From Lonicera japonica (taxonomy: Eukaryota > Streptophyta > Magnoliopsida > Dipsacales > Caprifoliaceae), in contig CM038464.1 of the NCBI GenBank assembly GCA_021464415.1, forward strand, positions 52,248,783 to 52,312,782: a DNA stretch of 64,000 nucleotides, written 5' to 3'. The position numbers were made by a program, and so were the translations under genes. This document shows positions 44,115-56,019 of the stretch, piece after piece (within the stretch, counting starts at the first letter, position 1; every line of letters begins with the position of its first letter). The notes under the pieces are model-generated. The model was not told the origin of the DNA, ran no database searches, and saw nothing but the letters and a program-made list of their open reading frames with translations.

Positions 44115-45593
44115 AATTAAAAGAAAATAAAACTTGTATACGTATAAAATAGAAATTGCAGGTGCAATTCAATGAGAAAAGAAGAGTAAATAAAAACAAC
44201 CAAATTATTTATAGTTGAATATATGGAAGATTGAAAATATTGGGGGGTATTTATAGTTTGTAAAAGTTGAAATATCCGTTAAAAGGTAACGGCATTGTTT
44301 TTGAAATTCAAAATTGGCCCTCACCCTCACACGTTGGAATGTACATCGTGTGATGATGACTGGACATCACACGATGTACAGAACATCGCGCGTGTGTGTG
44401 TCAGTTGCTCACGACATTCTCTCTATCACGGGTCAGAAATGTTTGTCGCCACCCAATTTTACCATTTCTATACCATTTTAGCATCCCATTTTACCAATTA
44501 CCATTCGCGCTGTACGTTAAAAAAAGGTAAAATTGCAATTTTAACAACCGCACTGCAGATGGTCTAACAAAGAATTTTTTTTTTTTTTTTGGACTAAAAA
44601 ACTTTTGAAATTTTATTTAATTAAAAATTTAGATTTAGTTTGATAAATTTATTTTTCTTTACACATATTTTATACCTTAGGATGTGATTTATTTTCAAGA
44701 AGTATTCTCTATTTTAGATTTATTTATTTCTACTCACTTTGTACCTTTTGATTAAAGTACTCCACCTACTAATATACTCTACTCACACACAATCAAAACA
44801 AATTCAATTTCTCTCTCTTTTTTTCTTTAAACTTAAAAATATAATAAATTTTAATCAAAGTTTATATTTTTAATAAAAAATATATATTTGAAACTTACTC
44901 AAGAATACCTATAAAATAAGATCCATTATTATTATAAAATTATGTGTAAAAAATAATTTGTTTACCTATATAAGTCAACATTTTGGTGATTTTAAATTTA
45001 TGTTACTTTCATATTATGATTTAAGTAGAAATTTCTTAAAAAAAGAATTCTCACTTTCATAACAAATAAATTAATTTAGACTTTCAATTTTTTATATAAT
45101 TTTTAAATTAAATTTTTTTTTTCTTTTGAGGTGTAATCAATATACCTCACAACAATACTTATCCATTATCTAGCTTTACATTTTCACTTATTGTAAAATT
45201 AATTATGTTTTCGCCAGAGTACAATATAGTTTTAATAATAATATCACCCATTATCTAACTTAGATTATGTTGATAGATATGAATATTAACATTGTTATCA
45301 TATATTTGGTTATTGACTAAATTTAATTAATTTTAATTATCATTCTTGCGTTGTTCAAAACAAAAAATTATCATTCTAGCAAAATAATATATAACAATAC
45401 TTTATATGCTTGAAATATCTAACGGTCACAAACTATTTGTATAAATCAAATTATTTAAATAAGTTGTGGCAATTACGTAATATTTACCAGCACTAAATGT
45501 TAAATTTAATACATTTCTTAAAAGACAAAAATTCACAAACTATCGTTATTATCTTCCTTTTTAAAAAAATGGTATAAAAGTATTATTTTTAAC

Positions 45594-45747
45594 AAAAATG
45601 TTATTTTGTTAGATTATTAATGTTTCATACTTTTTATTAAAGAAATTGAAGATATTTGTATTGCAAAAATAAAAATGTTATTTTGTTAGATTATTAATGT
45701 TTTATACTTTTTATTGAAGAAATTGAAGATATTTGTATTGCAAAAAA
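45594..45747. repeat. 77-bp direct tandem duplication
   Basis: Two adjacent units start AAAAATGTTATTTTGTTAGA (45594 and 45671). They differ at only a few bases. Confidence 0.9.
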
Positions 45748-45909
45748 TATGGTATTTTGATTTAATTTGGAACAAATAGGAACGGTCATATATCTGTATT
45801 TCCTATAAACTATATCGTCCGTCTAGTACTTTTAAATGAAAATATTGGTTATTTAAACTTTTTCATAATTTCGTTTGTAAATAATTTATTAAGTTAACTT
45901 TGCTTTTAT

Positions 45910-46087
45910 TCTATCTATATAATAAAGGAAAGATTTTTTTGACTAAAGAGCACGAAATAGCGAAAACGAAATTTTTATTCTTAAGTGTAAGTTTTTTGAA
46001 TGCATCTTAAATTGGATAATGCATTCTAAAAGTCTTTGATTAAAAAACAATTGGTGCACCGTGCCGGATGGCACGGGCATATCCTAG
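45910..46087 (+). mobile_element. short non-autonomous Helitron (178 bp)
   Basis: It begins TCTATCTATATAATAAAGG, has a subterminal hairpin CGTGCC-GGAT-GGCACG (46060-46075) and ends CTAG (46084-46087) before T. The left flanking base is T rather than the usual A, so the 5' edge may be off by a base or two. Confidence 0.68.
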
Positions 46088-46782
46088 TTTATATTAAATT
46101 GAGGGTTGTCGAGTGATAGGGCAATCAATTTTGGCCTCAAACTAAGGAGATTCAATTTAAATTTTATAAGATTTTTTTGAATCTTAAAAATTTATGGGTA
46201 TTTAATTGAAATTTTTAAAAGTCTTTTAAAATTTTATAATATTTGATTAAGAGTTTTAAAAAAAATTAAAATTTTGTGTAATTTAATTATGATTAAAAAT
46301 AGTCATTTTTAAAATTTCATGGTATTCAAAACTCAACGAATTTTGAATAATTTTATAAGTTGATAAATGTTGATAGATTTTAGAGTATTTTTATGACTAA
46401 CAAATCTTTTCTTAAAGTGAAAGATTTCACATGAATTTCTTTTTCATCTTTCTCCAAACTCTAAGTATAATTTATTCTTGTCTCTATAATCTATTAAACC
46501 ATTCCACTTAATTATATCTATCTAAAACCTCTTCTTTTCCCAAATCCTACGTATTATTTTTTTTCTTTGTCTCTATAATCTATTTAAGTCTCTAATTCAT
46601 TCACTTTATCTACAACATTTTTTTCAATTTATATATTGTTTAAAGTTTTAATTATCCAATTAGTCGTATTCTTCCGAAACTATAGAGATGTCGTCCCTTT
46701 AATTTTTTTCACCCATTTTATGAATTATTTTAGACAAAAGATGAAAAAAAAAATTAAAAAATTATAATCATATCTCAATATA

Positions 46783-46894
46783 CCTAATGTTTAAAACAGA
46801 AAATATTTAATTTTGTGTATGTTTCTAAACAAGCAAAGAAGCAAGCAATTAAACGAAGATTTGAGTACATGCATTTACATACATATATATATAC
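46783..46894. repeat. left half of split promoter module 6
   Basis: It matches the distal part of the promoter modules (for example 12560-12655), including AAGCAAGCAATTAAAC and GATTTGAGTACAT. It breaks at a TA-rich run and resumes at 52663 across the inserted element. Confidence 0.75.
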
Positions 46895-47237
46895 ACGGTT
46901 TATTTATGATACGCACAAATGCATATGTATTTGTGCCAAAACCATTTCTGGCAGGTCAGTAGGTCACACTTTGTTTGAGAGAGAAAAAGCTTCTCTTCCA
47001 CTTTTATGGCTTAGTTAAAAGAAAAAAAAGAAGCAGCATTCCTCTCTCTACTATTTATATCTCTCTCTCTAAGACCTATTCCAAAATCAACTCTCTTTAC
47101 GACCCACAAACAGCAACTATCGAAGCTTTCTCTTTTTAAGTGAAGCTTTCTCTTGGGTTTCTCTCTTAATCTACGATTTATCCATCAGATTTGCAAGCTT
47201 TCCAGATCTTATTTATTTCAAATATTGGATTTCTCGT

Positions 47238-47425
47238 TATAATTTCGAGTTTTGCAACGAAGAAAAATGGGTTTGATTAAAAATGGGTTTGTGTCTAATT
47301 TCGAGTTTTGCAATGGAGAATAACGGGTTTGATTGAAAATTACCTTTGTGTCTAATTTTGAGTTTTGCTATGGAGAGGATTGGGTTTGATTGAAAATGCG
47401 TTTATGTTTAATTTCGGTTTTGCTA
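47238..47425. repeat. degenerate ~60-bp tandem repeat
   Basis: About three to four copies of a unit with AATTTCGAGTTTTGCAA and GGGTTTGATTGAAAAT. It lies in the interior of the inverted-repeat element, left of the copia 5' LTR. Confidence 0.75.
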
Positions 47426-47550
47426 AATTATACATCTTTTAAATGTTGAATTTATTTTGAGAGAAAAAGAAAAGAAACAATATCAAGAAACCAAAGCAGT
47501 AATATTCAAAACATAGTTGGAAAAATTAGACAAACAGGAGTCTTGATCGG

Positions 47551-47764
47551 TGTTGGAAAGTATAACTCAGCATCCAGTTGGATTGATATGGATAGATATG
47601 TTAGAATTTGAATTTGAATGTAATTGTATAGTTGTCATTCCTGATTAGTCTCCTAATTAGTTGGAGATCCTTTAGTTGTATCCTCATCTGTATATATATA
47701 GGTGCTCTGTACGTTCAGAATATACACACAAATAATTATCATTCTACCTATATTCATTTTCTAT
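47551..47764 (+). repeat. 5' LTR of copia element 2
   Basis: It starts TGTTGGAAAG and contains TATATATATAGG (promoter). It ends just before the primer-binding site TGGTATCAGAGG (47766-47777), complementary to initiator tRNA-Met. It differs from the 3' LTR at about seven positions. Confidence 0.93.
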
Positions 47765-47859
47765 ATGGTATCAGAGGAAAGGTTCCACAAAGTTTCGGGT
47801 TAAAATTCTTTTGCACCTATTGTGTATTTCCTTCTTCTTCTTGTTTCTCCATTAGCATC

Positions 47860-48884
47860 ATGACTACAAATGATGTTGAGTCTTCACATTCTGGTGGATC
47901 ATCCTCGATTGATCCAACTAATCCTCCATTCCTCCATCATTCAGATCACCCCGGCCTGCTCCTTATTTCAAAACGACTAAACGGGGACAATTACAACTCT
48001 TGGTTCCGTGCCATGAGAATCTCTTTAAGTGCCAAAAGCAAGCTGGGTTTTATCACCGAAAAAATCAAGGAACCTAATGAGGTTTTGAAGCCTGATGAGC
48101 ATGCTCTTTGGCAACGCTGCAACGACATGGTACTTTCATGGATCCTAAATTCCCTTGAGCCAGACTTAACAGATTCAGTCCTTTCGTGCAACACCCCTCA
48201 TATTGTCTGGGAAGATCTCCGTGAAAGGTTCTCTTTAGGCAACGCTCCTCGTATATTCCAGATTCAGCAAGACATCTACAAGATTGAGCAAGGTCAGATG
48301 TCAGTTGCGACATATTACACAAAATTGAAAGGCTTATGGGATGAGCTTACATCATTCAATTGAGTAACATGTACTTGCGATGCACAAAATGATCGTACCA
48401 ACCTTATGCAGTTTCTCATGGGGCTCAATGAGTCGTATTCAGGTACAAGAGGTCAGATTTTATTAATGAATCATTTGCCATCGGTTCGTCAAGCTTATGC
48501 CTCTGCTGTGCAAGAAGAAAAGCAGCGAGAGTTAGGATCTGTCATCACCACACCATCAAACACAGCGGCTATGGCCCTACGTGGCAATTTCAATACACCT
48601 AGGGGTCCAAAAAATAATCAAAACAATGGAGCTCAATACAATAACTCGAGCAATAAAGAGCCTTTTCAGTGCACCTATTGTGGTGACATGTACCATAGAA
48701 GGGCAACATGCTACAAGCTGATTGGGTATCCTCCAGGTCATCCAAAAAATAAAGACAAGGCACGACACCAACGCCAAGGCAACAACAAAAATTCTTCAAA
48801 CTCAACACCTGGCAATCCATCCGCAAACCAAGTGATTTCAATCCCACTTTTCAGGAACTTCAGGCTTCTCTGCCCAATTTAACT
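47860..48884 (+). pseudogene. copia gag
   Basis: ATG at 47860 opens MTTNDVESSHSGG. The gag polyprotein domain includes LNGDNYNSWFRAM and ALWQRCNDMVLSWILNS. The zinc knuckle CTYCGDMYHRRATC (C-X2-C-X4-H-X4-C, about 48670-48713) follows. A TGA at 48361-48363 interrupts the frame, which continues in phase (MQFLMGLNESY). A frameshift near 48840 separates gag from the protease frame. It would form the virus-like particle. Confidence 0.9.
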
Positions 48885-51800
48885 GAGGACCAATACACTC
48901 AGATTCTTAATACCTTGAGTTCTAAGTCTATCACCCCATAGACCAATATTGCTACTTCAGGTTTATTACCAGTTGCTCACAATCGTTGGATAATCGATAG
49001 TGGAGCAACCCATCATGTTACTTCTTCTTTTGCATCATTGATGAATATTAATAAACATTTTTCTTTGGCACCAATTTCTTTACTTAATGGAGACACGGCT
49101 AAGATTGCAATGACTGGCTCAATTCAATTTAATGAGTCTTTTCAACTGAATAATGTCTTATGTGTACCAAAGTTTAAAGTTGATCTTATATCTGTTGGAA
49201 AGACAACACATGATTTACATTGTTCAGTGACTTTTTTTCCGTCTTGGTGTATTTTGCAGGACTTGGCTACGAGGACGATGATTGGTGTGGGTAAGCGACG
49301 TGGTGATCTTTATTATCTTGTGGCGATGGCTTCAACTCCTCCTTCTTGCAATCTGATCATTTCCTCCGATCTTTGGCATCGCCGTTTGGGTCATCCTTCG
49401 TCTGCCCGTTTACAATTTTTAGCCAATAATTTGCTTAATTTTAATTTCGATTCTAGTCATAAATGTGAAATTTGTCCCTTGGCGAAACAAACTCGTCAAC
49501 CTTTTCCTTCTAGTTCAATTTCAACTTCGAAATGTTTTTCCCTTATTCATTGTGACATTTGGGGACGTTATAAAACACCTTCTCTTTCTGGTGCTTATTA
49601 TTTCTTGACTATTGTGAATGATTTTTCCCGATTTACATGGGTTTTTTAATGCGTCATAAAAGTGAGACACAAAATTAACTCCGTTAATTTTTTCATTATG
49701 TTAACACTCAATTTTATACTAAAATTCAACAACTTCGTTCTGATAACGGGGTTGAATTTCTATCGCTACAAAAAATTTTCCTTGAAGAAGGTGTTTACTT
49801 TCAACACTCTTGTGTGTATACACCTCAGCAAAATGGTGTTGTGGAGAGGAAACATAGACATATACTTGAAATTGCTCGAGCACTTCGCTTCCAATCTAAT
49901 TTACCCATTAGTTTCTGGGGAGAATGTATTCTTACTGCTGCATATACCATTAATCGCCTTCCCATTTTGTTGCTTGGCAAGAAAACACCATTTGAAATTC
50001 TTTACAATAAACTACCCGACTATTCTCGTATGCGAGTTTTTCAGTGTATTGCGTTTGCAACCATAGTTAATCCATCTTCAAAATTTTCTCCTCGTGCCAC
50101 AAAATGTATTTTTTTAGGTTATCCTATAGGACAAAAGGCTTACAAACTTTACGATATTGAAACTAAGAGAATTTTTACTAATCGCGATGTAATTTTTCTC
50201 GAAGATTCTTTTTATCATACATCAGAGGTTAACCCAGCAAACCAAAATCCATCAAATAAGTTTCTTCCTCTCCCCATCGAGTCTAATTTCATTCCCAATC
50301 CTACACCCCCGACTACGGTACCAGACCCACCCACTTCACCGTCCACCCCTCTATCATCTTTTCTCCCACCTTCGAACACCCCCATACACCCTCAAAACTC
50401 GACTCCGCCTGATGCCCACTCGATAGCCATCATTCCATTTGTCCGACCAAACGTTCAGCCACCTCGTTGTTCTCAACGTCCTCGGGAAGCCAACGTTCGC
50501 CTTAAAGACTACGTTTGCTCGCAGGTGATTCTGTCTCCATACAAATTGTCCTCGGCCTCGTCTCAATCTAAACCAGGTACGAGATACCCTCTTTGTCACT
50601 ACATCTCTTATAATAGGTATTCACCTACACATCTCTGTTATATTGCTCACATTAGTCGGGATGAGGAACCGACTTCTTATGACGTTGCTACAGCTAATCC
50701 TCAGTGGCAGGAAGCTATGAATTCTAAGCTTCGTGCCCTCATTGACAATCACACATGGAGTTTAGTCCCTCTACCTCCTGGAAAACACCCCATCAGTTGT
50801 AAGTGGGTGTACCGAATCAAGCGAAAAGCTGATGGGTTTGTCGAGCGATATAAGGCTCGCCTCGTTGCCCGAGGTTTTACACAAACTGCTGGTATCGATT
50901 ATCATGACACATTCTCACCTACCGCTAAAATGGTAACTGTCCGCTGCCTCCTTGCTATTGCTGCCAGTCTGAATTGGTCTTTACATCAACTGGACGTCAA
51001 TAATGCCTTTTTGCATGGTAACTTATCGGAAGAAATATACATTTCTCTTCCTCCTGGTCTTCAGCGACAGGGGGAGAACCTTGTGTGTCACCTCCACAAG
51101 TCGTTGTATGGACTTAAACAAGCCTCTCGACAGTGGTTTTCTAAGTTCACTGAGGCCGTTCTTGCTGCTGGTTTTTCTCAATCCAAAGCTAACTATTCCT
51201 TATTTATTCGAAAAGATGGTACATCTCTCACTATCTTGTTAATTTATGCGGACGATATTTTAATCATCGAAAACAATATCGAGTCCATTAATGCCTTAAA
51301 ACAGTTTCTTCATACTCGTTTTCGTATTAAAGACCTTGGTGAGCCGAAATTTTTCTTAGGCATTGAAATAGCCCGTTCTAAGAAAGGGATTTATATATCT
51401 CAACGCAAATATGCCTTGGAAATTATAAAAGACAGTGGATATTTGGGTGCTAAGCCGGTTGAATTTCCTATGGAAGAATGCAGACTTTTAAATGAGGGAG
51501 AATTGCTCAAAGACCCTGGTGCATATCGACGTTTTGTTGGTCGATTGATTTACTTGACCATTACCAGACCCGACATCACATATTCAGTCCACATTCTAAG
51601 CCGGTTTATGCATGAACGACGTCAATCTCATATGGTTGTTGTTCTTCGAGTTGTTCGTTATTTGAAATTAGCTCCTGGTCAAGGTTTGCTGCTTCATTCT
51701 CATAATTCATTAAATTTGAGGGCATTTTGTGACTCTTATTGGGCGGGCTGCCCCATCACTCGCCGGTCCACCTCAGGTTATTGTGTGTTCCTTGGAAACT

Positions 51801-52194
51801 CCTTAATTTCGTGGGGATCCAAAAGGCAAAAGACCGTTTCTTTATCAAGCGCAGAAGCTGAATACAGATCGATGGCAAGTACGTGTTGTGAGCTTACTTG
51901 GTTATGTTACTTACTGAAAGATTTACATATGCACCCTTCAAGCTCTGCTACTTTGTATTGTGATAATCAAGCCGCTCTACACATTGCAAAGAACCCTGTG
52001 TTTCATGAGAGAACTCGGCATATTGAAATGGATTGTCATTTTATTCGGGACAAAATTCTACAAGGCGAGGTTGTTACTCAATATGTGATTTCTTCATAGC
52101 AGCTTGCAGATGTGTTTACAAAAGCATTGTGTAAAAAAAAATTCAAACAACTCATGCGCAAGTTGGGAGTCATTGACATTCACTCTCCAACTTG
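48885..52194 (+). pseudogene. copia pol (protease-integrase-RT-RNase H)
   Basis: Protease WIIDSGATHH is near 48990-49020, after a TAG at 48939-48941. GAG-pre-integrase is RRLGHPS (about 49381). The integrase catalytic residues lie in HCDIWG (about 49550), RSDNGVEF (about 49737) and NGVVERKHR (about 49832). A one-base loss in a T run at about 49642-49648 and two TAA codons (about 49675 and 49687) break integrase. The RT motif is YADDILI (about 51246), Val replaced by Ala. RNase H has FCDSYWAG where DADW is usual, SSAEAEYRSM and YCDNQAALHIA. A TAG at 52097-52099 precedes the conserved end QLADVFTKAL. The frame 49814-52099 is otherwise long and open. Confidence 0.93.
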
Positions 52195-52202
52195 AGGGGG
52201 AG

Positions 52203-52417
52203 TGTTGGAAAGTATAACTCAGCATCCAGCTGGATTGATATGGATATATATGTTAGAATTTGAATTTGAATGTAATTGTATAGTTGTCATTCCTGATTAC
52301 TCTCCTAATTAGTTGGAGATCCTTTAGTTGTATCCTCATCTGTATATATATAGGTGCTCTGTATGTTCAGAATATACACACAAATAATTATCATTTTACA
52401 TATATTCATTTTTTATA
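52203..52417 (+). repeat. 3' LTR of copia element 2
   Basis: It matches 47551-47764 with about seven substitutions. It abuts the right inverted repeat of the surrounding element directly, with no intervening interior sequence. Confidence 0.93.
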
Positions 52418-52662
52418 TAGAGAGAGAAAGCTTTGATGGTTGCTGTTCCTGGGTCGCAAAGACAGTTGATTTTGGAATTGGTCTTAGAGAAAGATACAAA
52501 CAGTAGAAAGAGAGGAGTGCTGCTGCGTTTGTTTTATTTTTTTCTTTTAACCAAGCCATAAAAGTGGAAGAGGAGCTTTCTTTCTTTCAAACCAATTGGG
52601 GCCAGCCGGAAATAGTTTTGGCACAAATGCGTTCGCATTTATGCGTACCAAAAATAAACCGT

Positions 52663-52841
52663 ATATATATACATAGAGAAAGAAGAATTGTAGAGAGAGG
52701 GTAAATTACTTTAACAAGCTTTACTTAGAAAAATTAAAAGAAGAAATGGCTCGGCATAAAAGATAGAATACTTTAAATTTAACTTTGTTTACGATTGAAA
52801 GAAACTCTTTGTCCCCAAGTTTAAGCCTCAGCCTATATATA
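52663..52841 (-). promoter_or_regulatory. right half of split promoter module 6
   Basis: It continues the module interrupted at 46894: ATTGTAGAGAGAGGGTAAATTA, a leader with CAAGCTTTACTTAG (plus-strand sense), and a TATA run at about 52831-52841 on the minus strand. The donor region has decayed (TTTAAC for CTCAAC). No F-box sequence follows on its strand. Confidence 0.55.
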
Positions 52842-53140
52842 CACACACAAATTCTTAGAGAGGCTAATTCATTTCGATTTATGCTAGGATTTGGATCCCC
52901 GTGCACCCACCATTTCATCCTCTAAACTAGTAAAAGTTAGTCTCAGAATAAAATTCGTCATCAAAAGATTAGGCTCACATTAAAAGAATAAAGTTTTTAT
53001 AGGATCAGGCTTTGGGCTTTTCTTTAAAGTCTAAGCCCATAATTGAAATTGGGATTGATTTTTTTATAGCATGCAAAAATTTAACTTATTGTATATAAGA
53101 GTTTATTCATTCGCTAAAGACTTAACCCACTGATTTTGGA

Positions 53141-53310
53141 TATCCCAGGTTTAAGATTTGCTTGGTGTGTGAGGAATGCTATTGGATGTTTTCTTCATAC
53201 TGGTGTTAGTTTTAAAAGTAGTGCGTCCATGGTTTTGTTGGCCAAGCTTGAAGCCATAATGTTTGGTCTTGCACGAGAGTTCATTTTATCCCACCACTCT
53301 CTATTTGAGT
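53141..53310 (+). pseudogene. second RNase H-like (RVT_3) fragment
   Basis: The frame PGLRFAWCVRNAIGCFLHTG ... LAKLEAIMFGLARE is related to the fragment at 28729-29010 (shared nucleotides include GGTTTAAGATTTG). It ends at a stop after about 55 codons. The catalytic second half is missing. Confidence 0.5.
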
Positions 53311-54415
53311 AGATAACAATGAGTTGTCCAATGAGGGTGGATGTGGTGTTCAATTTCATTCCTGTGATTATAACACAGTTATGCATGGCCTAACTTCTCT
53401 TGTTTTTACTTTTTTGCTTTTTTTTTTCTTCTAAAAGTTGAGATTCTTTATTTTTAAATTGATTAGAGAACATTGTGTCCCATGATTCTTAGATATAATT
53501 TTTATCGCTTGCTTGACCGTTTTTCAAAAAAAATAATCTTTTCATTTAAAATACCAATCAAATAGAATATTCTACATTTTTCCTACAAACTAAACTTTTC
53601 CACATGATTTACAACAATCAAATAGACTCTACAGCTCAGTTTGATAACAAAATGAAAAACTGTAAGAAAAATAATGCATTTTGTTAGGAATTTGAAAAAT
53701 AAATTGAGAAATGTCGTGAGATTAACTCTTACCTTTTGTTTTCTTCCATGAATTTTTTTTCTTTAAGTGGTACTAAATAAAATTTTTTTCACAGAACATT
53801 AAGGAGGATGGATTGGAGGACATATACTCTCAAAATTAAGCATGAGATGGAGAGCGTCTCACCATATTCCTCAACTTACTTTTTATATTCTCACCCAAAT
53901 TAATTATTTTTCTTATTATTTTACATTGCTATAAAATGGAATTACATGTTGCTATCACTTTAAGACAACTTTTATTTGGCAAAGGCCACTATGGCATATG
54001 CATGTTTGGCTTTAAATTTGGAAACGAGTGAACATGCTTAAAAATTTAATTTTAGCGAAGAGACTTCAAGTAGTAACATTGCCTTGCCCTTATTTAATTT
54101 GAAGGACATTAACAAATTAAATTCGGTATTAAAAATTTTGATTATATCATTATTTTATTCTTAAAGTAAACTTAATATTTACGTAACCGACTCTACAAAA
54201 ATTTCAAACTCACAACCTTAAAGTAGTAAGAGTTAGTTTCAATTCATTTTTCACTAACTTTGGAGGGTCTCTTAAAAGATAGTTGTCAAATTCAATTAGG
54301 AGTTAAGTAGAGGGACATATTTGACTCACATAAGATAGGGATACATTTATTTAGTCTAGTAATTATTTATGATCAGTTAAAATGCATTGTGATAATCATG
54401 AATGAAAGGTGTTGT
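53311..54415. other. AT-rich intergenic DNA
   Basis: No gene or element recognised. Sequence at about 53325-53370 resembles 35720-35770 (GTGGTGTTCAATTT), suggesting a low-copy dispersed repeat. Confidence 0.45.
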
Positions 54416-55098
54416 GCTAAGATATCGCTATAACAAACTTTAGCACTAGTGTAAGATCAACCGGACAATTGTTGTTACAATAATTAAAGAAACAAGTACC
54501 ACTAATATTCAAATAATACGAAAAACCAGATATTAAAGAATAAAACAACCAACCATGCCCGTAAGCAATTAAATGGTATTGGCAAAACCATTACTAATCT
54601 ACTAGGTGATAGCTATTATTAATAAAGATCAATTCTAAGTACTACTAAGATACCGTTACAAAAAACTTTAACACAAGCGTAAGATCGACCGGACAATTAT
54701 TGATACAAAAATTAAAGAAACAAGTACACTAATATTCAAGCAATATGAAAAACCAGAGATTAAAAAAGAAAATAACAACCACGAGCGCAAGCAATTGGAT
54801 GGTACGGCAAAACTGGTACTAATCCACCAGGTGATAACTATTATTGATAAAGATCAATTCCGAGTACAATCGCACAGCAAGCTCTAACCGCCAATTAGAA
54901 CTCTCAATATTATCTCTTAAATATACTCTATAATCTAGCTAGTAAATTATAATAAAATTTATAAATATAACCTATAATAAGGGTTTTATTTATAAGGTAT
55001 AAATCCAATGGGTTTAGGATTGTACAAAGCCAAAGCCAACTAGGAATTGGATAGTATAAAACCAACTAGAATGGGATTCTTATAAAGAGTCAAATTTT
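54416..55098 (-). repeat. copia-family LTR with partial tandem copy
   Basis: The stretch with AGATCAACCGGACAATTGTT ... GCAATTAAATGGTATTGGC is present twice (from about 54421 and from about 54645). The second copy continues through the CCTATAAATA-like promoter region to a polypurine tract (GGTGGAGAATTG, minus strand, about 55098-55110). Confidence 0.7.
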
Positions 55099-55099
55099 C

Positions 55100-55994
55100 A
55101 ATTCTCCACCATGGTGATGTTCCACAAGACCCCAATGTAGTCCACCATGATCAATTCATCAAATAAAACCTATTATCCCTGCTGGTCCCTTAGGAGGACA
55201 TCCCCTCGAGGGGCATCAACATCAAAGGACATTGACCAACGTTAAGTAATGTTTAAACTTAGCCAACGGGATAATCTTTGTCAACATATCTGCCGGATTA
55301 TCTTTGGTGCATATCATGACTAGATTCACAACATCATTTTCAATAATTTTTTAAATTAAGTGATATCGGACATCAATATACTTTGTTATTCCATGATGAA
55401 CTTGATTATTAGCCAAATAAATTACACTCTGACTGTCATAGTGCACCACCACTTTTTTCGACTTCAAACTGAGATCACCAACTAAACCATGGAACTAGAT
55501 GGCATCCTTGACCGCTTCCGTTACTGCAATATATTTTGCCTTCATGGTAGACAATGCTACCACACTTTAAATCATCAACTTCCTACTCAATGGACGGCTA
55601 CCTAATGTAAACATATACCCCATACTCGATATCCGCTTGTCTAGGTTGCCGGCATAGTCCGAATCCATAAAACCTTAAATAATTGACGTTCTGAATTTTT
55701 TAAATACCAACTCCCTATCCATCGTACCTCGTAGATACCATAGAACCACTTGGCAGCTTGCCAATACGGTTTTTCCGAGTTTGGCATATACATACTAACA
55801 ATGTTCAGTGCAAATCCTGTTGGACAAAAATATCGAATATCTGGGATTTGCCATATCACAAAATTCATCTTCTTCCCCTCCAACCTCTTTATATTAAATT
55901 TGACCGTGACCGTCACCATAGGAGCAGACGCCACCTTTGAATGTGACTTATCTGTCGCCTTATCACCCCTTCCCGATATATTAGCAATAAACAT
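55100..55994 (-). pseudogene. copia gag N-terminus fused to RT/RNase H remnant
   Basis: Minus strand: MVTVTVKFNIKRLEG and MNFVIWQ match the usual start of copia gag (KFxIxxFDGxNNFxxWQ) at about 55910-55850. This runs directly into an RT/RNase H end: MPNSEKPYWQAAKW (about 55800-55755), then VALSTMKAKYIAV and YDSQSVIYLANNQVHH in broken frames down to about 55390. The middle of the polyprotein is deleted. Many stops follow. Confidence 0.7.
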
Positions 55995-56019
55995 CTTTAA
56001 CTATTACACAATTATCCCA

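Larger units (their letters stand above)
40215..44564. mobile_element. PIF/Harbinger transposon (4,350 bp) without recognisable transposase
   Basis: Ends are inverted: GACCATCTGCAATGC at the left, and the right end read on the minus strand is GACCATCTGCAGTGC. They are flanked by the 3-bp target duplication TAA (40212-40214 and 44565-44567), as in PIF/Harbinger. It encodes the characteristic second protein (Myb/SANT plus NAM-associated region) on the minus strand. A DDE transposase was not found. The space where it is expected holds a plant-mobile-domain exon and an unrecognised ORF. Confidence 0.82.
44568..46782. other. AT-rich intergenic DNA with small repeats
   Basis: No supported gene. 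It holds a 77-bp direct tandem duplication (45594-45747) and a short Helitron (45910-46087), listed separately. Confidence 0.5.
47551..52417 (+). mobile_element. Ty1/copia retrotransposon 2 (RE1-like), full length but disabled
   Basis: Two LTRs of about 214 bp, tRNA-Met primer-binding site, gag, protease, integrase, RT and RNase H in order, and a polypurine tract TTGAGGGGGAG just before the 3' LTR. Counting by eye, the LTRs differ at about 7 positions (about 3%), so insertion is fairly recent relative to the rest of the locus. No 5-bp target duplication is seen: ATCGG at the left, TAGAG at the right. It lies inside the inverted-repeat element at 46895-52662. Confidence 0.95.
46895..52662. mobile_element. 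DNA-transposon-like element with ~245-bp terminal inverted repeats
   Basis: 46895-47143 is an inverted copy of 52421-52662: the ends read ACGGTTTATT and AATAAACCGT, and shared internal blocks include TTCCACTTTTATGGCTT and TTCCAAAATCAACT. ATATATAC flanks both ends, though in TA-rich DNA where this is weak evidence. It splits promoter module 6. Long inverted repeats suggest a Mutator-like (MULE) non-autonomous element. No transposase is visible; nearly all the interior is the nested copia element. Confidence 0.7.
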
